Shown here: piece by piece, positions 6,636-6,839 of the stretch
Layout of the letters: each line of letters opens with the position of its first letter
Numbering within the stretch: the stretch's first letter is position 1
NCBI GenBank assembly: GCA_008932955.1
Contig: WBXE01000126.1
Coordinates: 1-6,839, forward strand
Length of the DNA stretch: 6,839 nt
Source of the DNA: Verrucomicrobiota bacterium
Lineage (GTDB): Bacteria; Verrucomicrobiota; Verrucomicrobiia; Verrucomicrobiales; Akkermansiaceae
Reading direction: 5' to 3'
The notes under the pieces: model-generated
Database searches by the model: none
Seen by the model: the letters and a program-made list of their open reading frames with translations, nothing else
What the model was told of the DNA's origin: nothing
Made by a program: the position numbers and the translations under genes

Positions 6636-6839
6636 ATGCAACGACTCGACATTCGGCTCCCTTACCGCCTGCACTTGAGCCCAATCCGCCCTACTATTGA
6701 TCTGTCACCATGTAATTGGTGGAACAAAGTCAATGGACAAACTGCGCTCTACTCCTCGCCGGAACCCAACGACTCGGAACCGGACGCGCAACCCGACCTA
6801 TTCGCCGCCGCCAACGCGCCAGATGCCCGCGAGAAGTTC
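6636..6839 (+). CDS. Possible 5' part of an unrecognised gene, cut by the window edge
   Basis: From ATG at 6636 a frame stays open for 68 codons to the last base. The later part (NGQTALYSSPEPNDSEPDAQPDLFAAANAPDAREKF) has mostly G or C in third codon positions, like the established genes here. It reads like a hydrophilic, acidic N-terminal tail leading into a domain outside the window. The earlier part (MQRLDIRLPYRLHLSPIRPTIDLSPCNWWNKV) has less biased codon use, so the true start may lie further right; a TTG at 6675 is one option. No Shine-Dalgarno site is visible. If real, it is divergent from the coiled-coil gene, with a shared upstream region of about 118 bp. I do not recognise a family. 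A chance open frame remains possible. Confidence 0.4.
   Translation, partial: MQRLDIRLPYRLHLSPIRPTIDLSPCNWWNKVNGQTALYSSPEPNDSEPDAQPDLFAAANAPDAREKF

Overview
The window most likely comes from a GC-rich Gram-negative bacterium, and I would guess a member of the Verrucomicrobiota. That guess is inference. It rests on the style of the RarA protein (segments such as LNGVESNVAEIR and NPYFYVNSPLVSRSQIF), the near absence of Shine-Dalgarno sequences, and long spacers filled with tandem and palindromic repeats. No marker in the window fixes the taxon.

Layout from left to right. Positions 1-360 hold no convincing protein gene longer than a few codons. They contain a 9-bp minisatellite, a second 9-bp repeat fused to it, an inverted repeat of about 117 bp, and a tiny reading frame with a good ribosome binding site just before rarA. 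rarA (361-1719, +) encodes the AAA+ ATPase that acts at stalled replication forks. It converges on a GNAT acetyltransferase gene (1855-2325, -), with a GC-rich palindrome between them. A complete tRNA-Leu(CAG) gene with encoded CCA lies at 2488-2574 on the minus strand. An 18-nt copy of its 5' end sits about 90 bp away, at 2663-2680. A large two-module M16 zinc protease with an N-terminal membrane segment follows (2733-5675, +). It converges on a gene for a small membrane-anchored coiled-coil protein of unknown function (5819-6517, -). At the right edge, an open frame on the plus strand starts near 6636 and runs out of the window; it may be the start of a divergently transcribed gene.

The genes do not form an operon. 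Orientation alternates (+, -, tRNA -, +, -, +), so each is probably transcribed alone, with convergent pairs sharing terminator regions. Functions are mixed: fork maintenance, small-molecule or protein acetylation, translation, envelope proteolysis, and an envelope coiled-coil protein. The core genes look ordinary. The unusual material lies in the spacers: the period-9 arrays, the palindromic elements, the tRNA fragment, and a short direct repeat at the 3' end of the coiled-coil gene. I found no CRISPR array, transposase, phage gene, toxin-antitoxin pair or recognisable defence system, and nothing amounting to a new multi-gene system.
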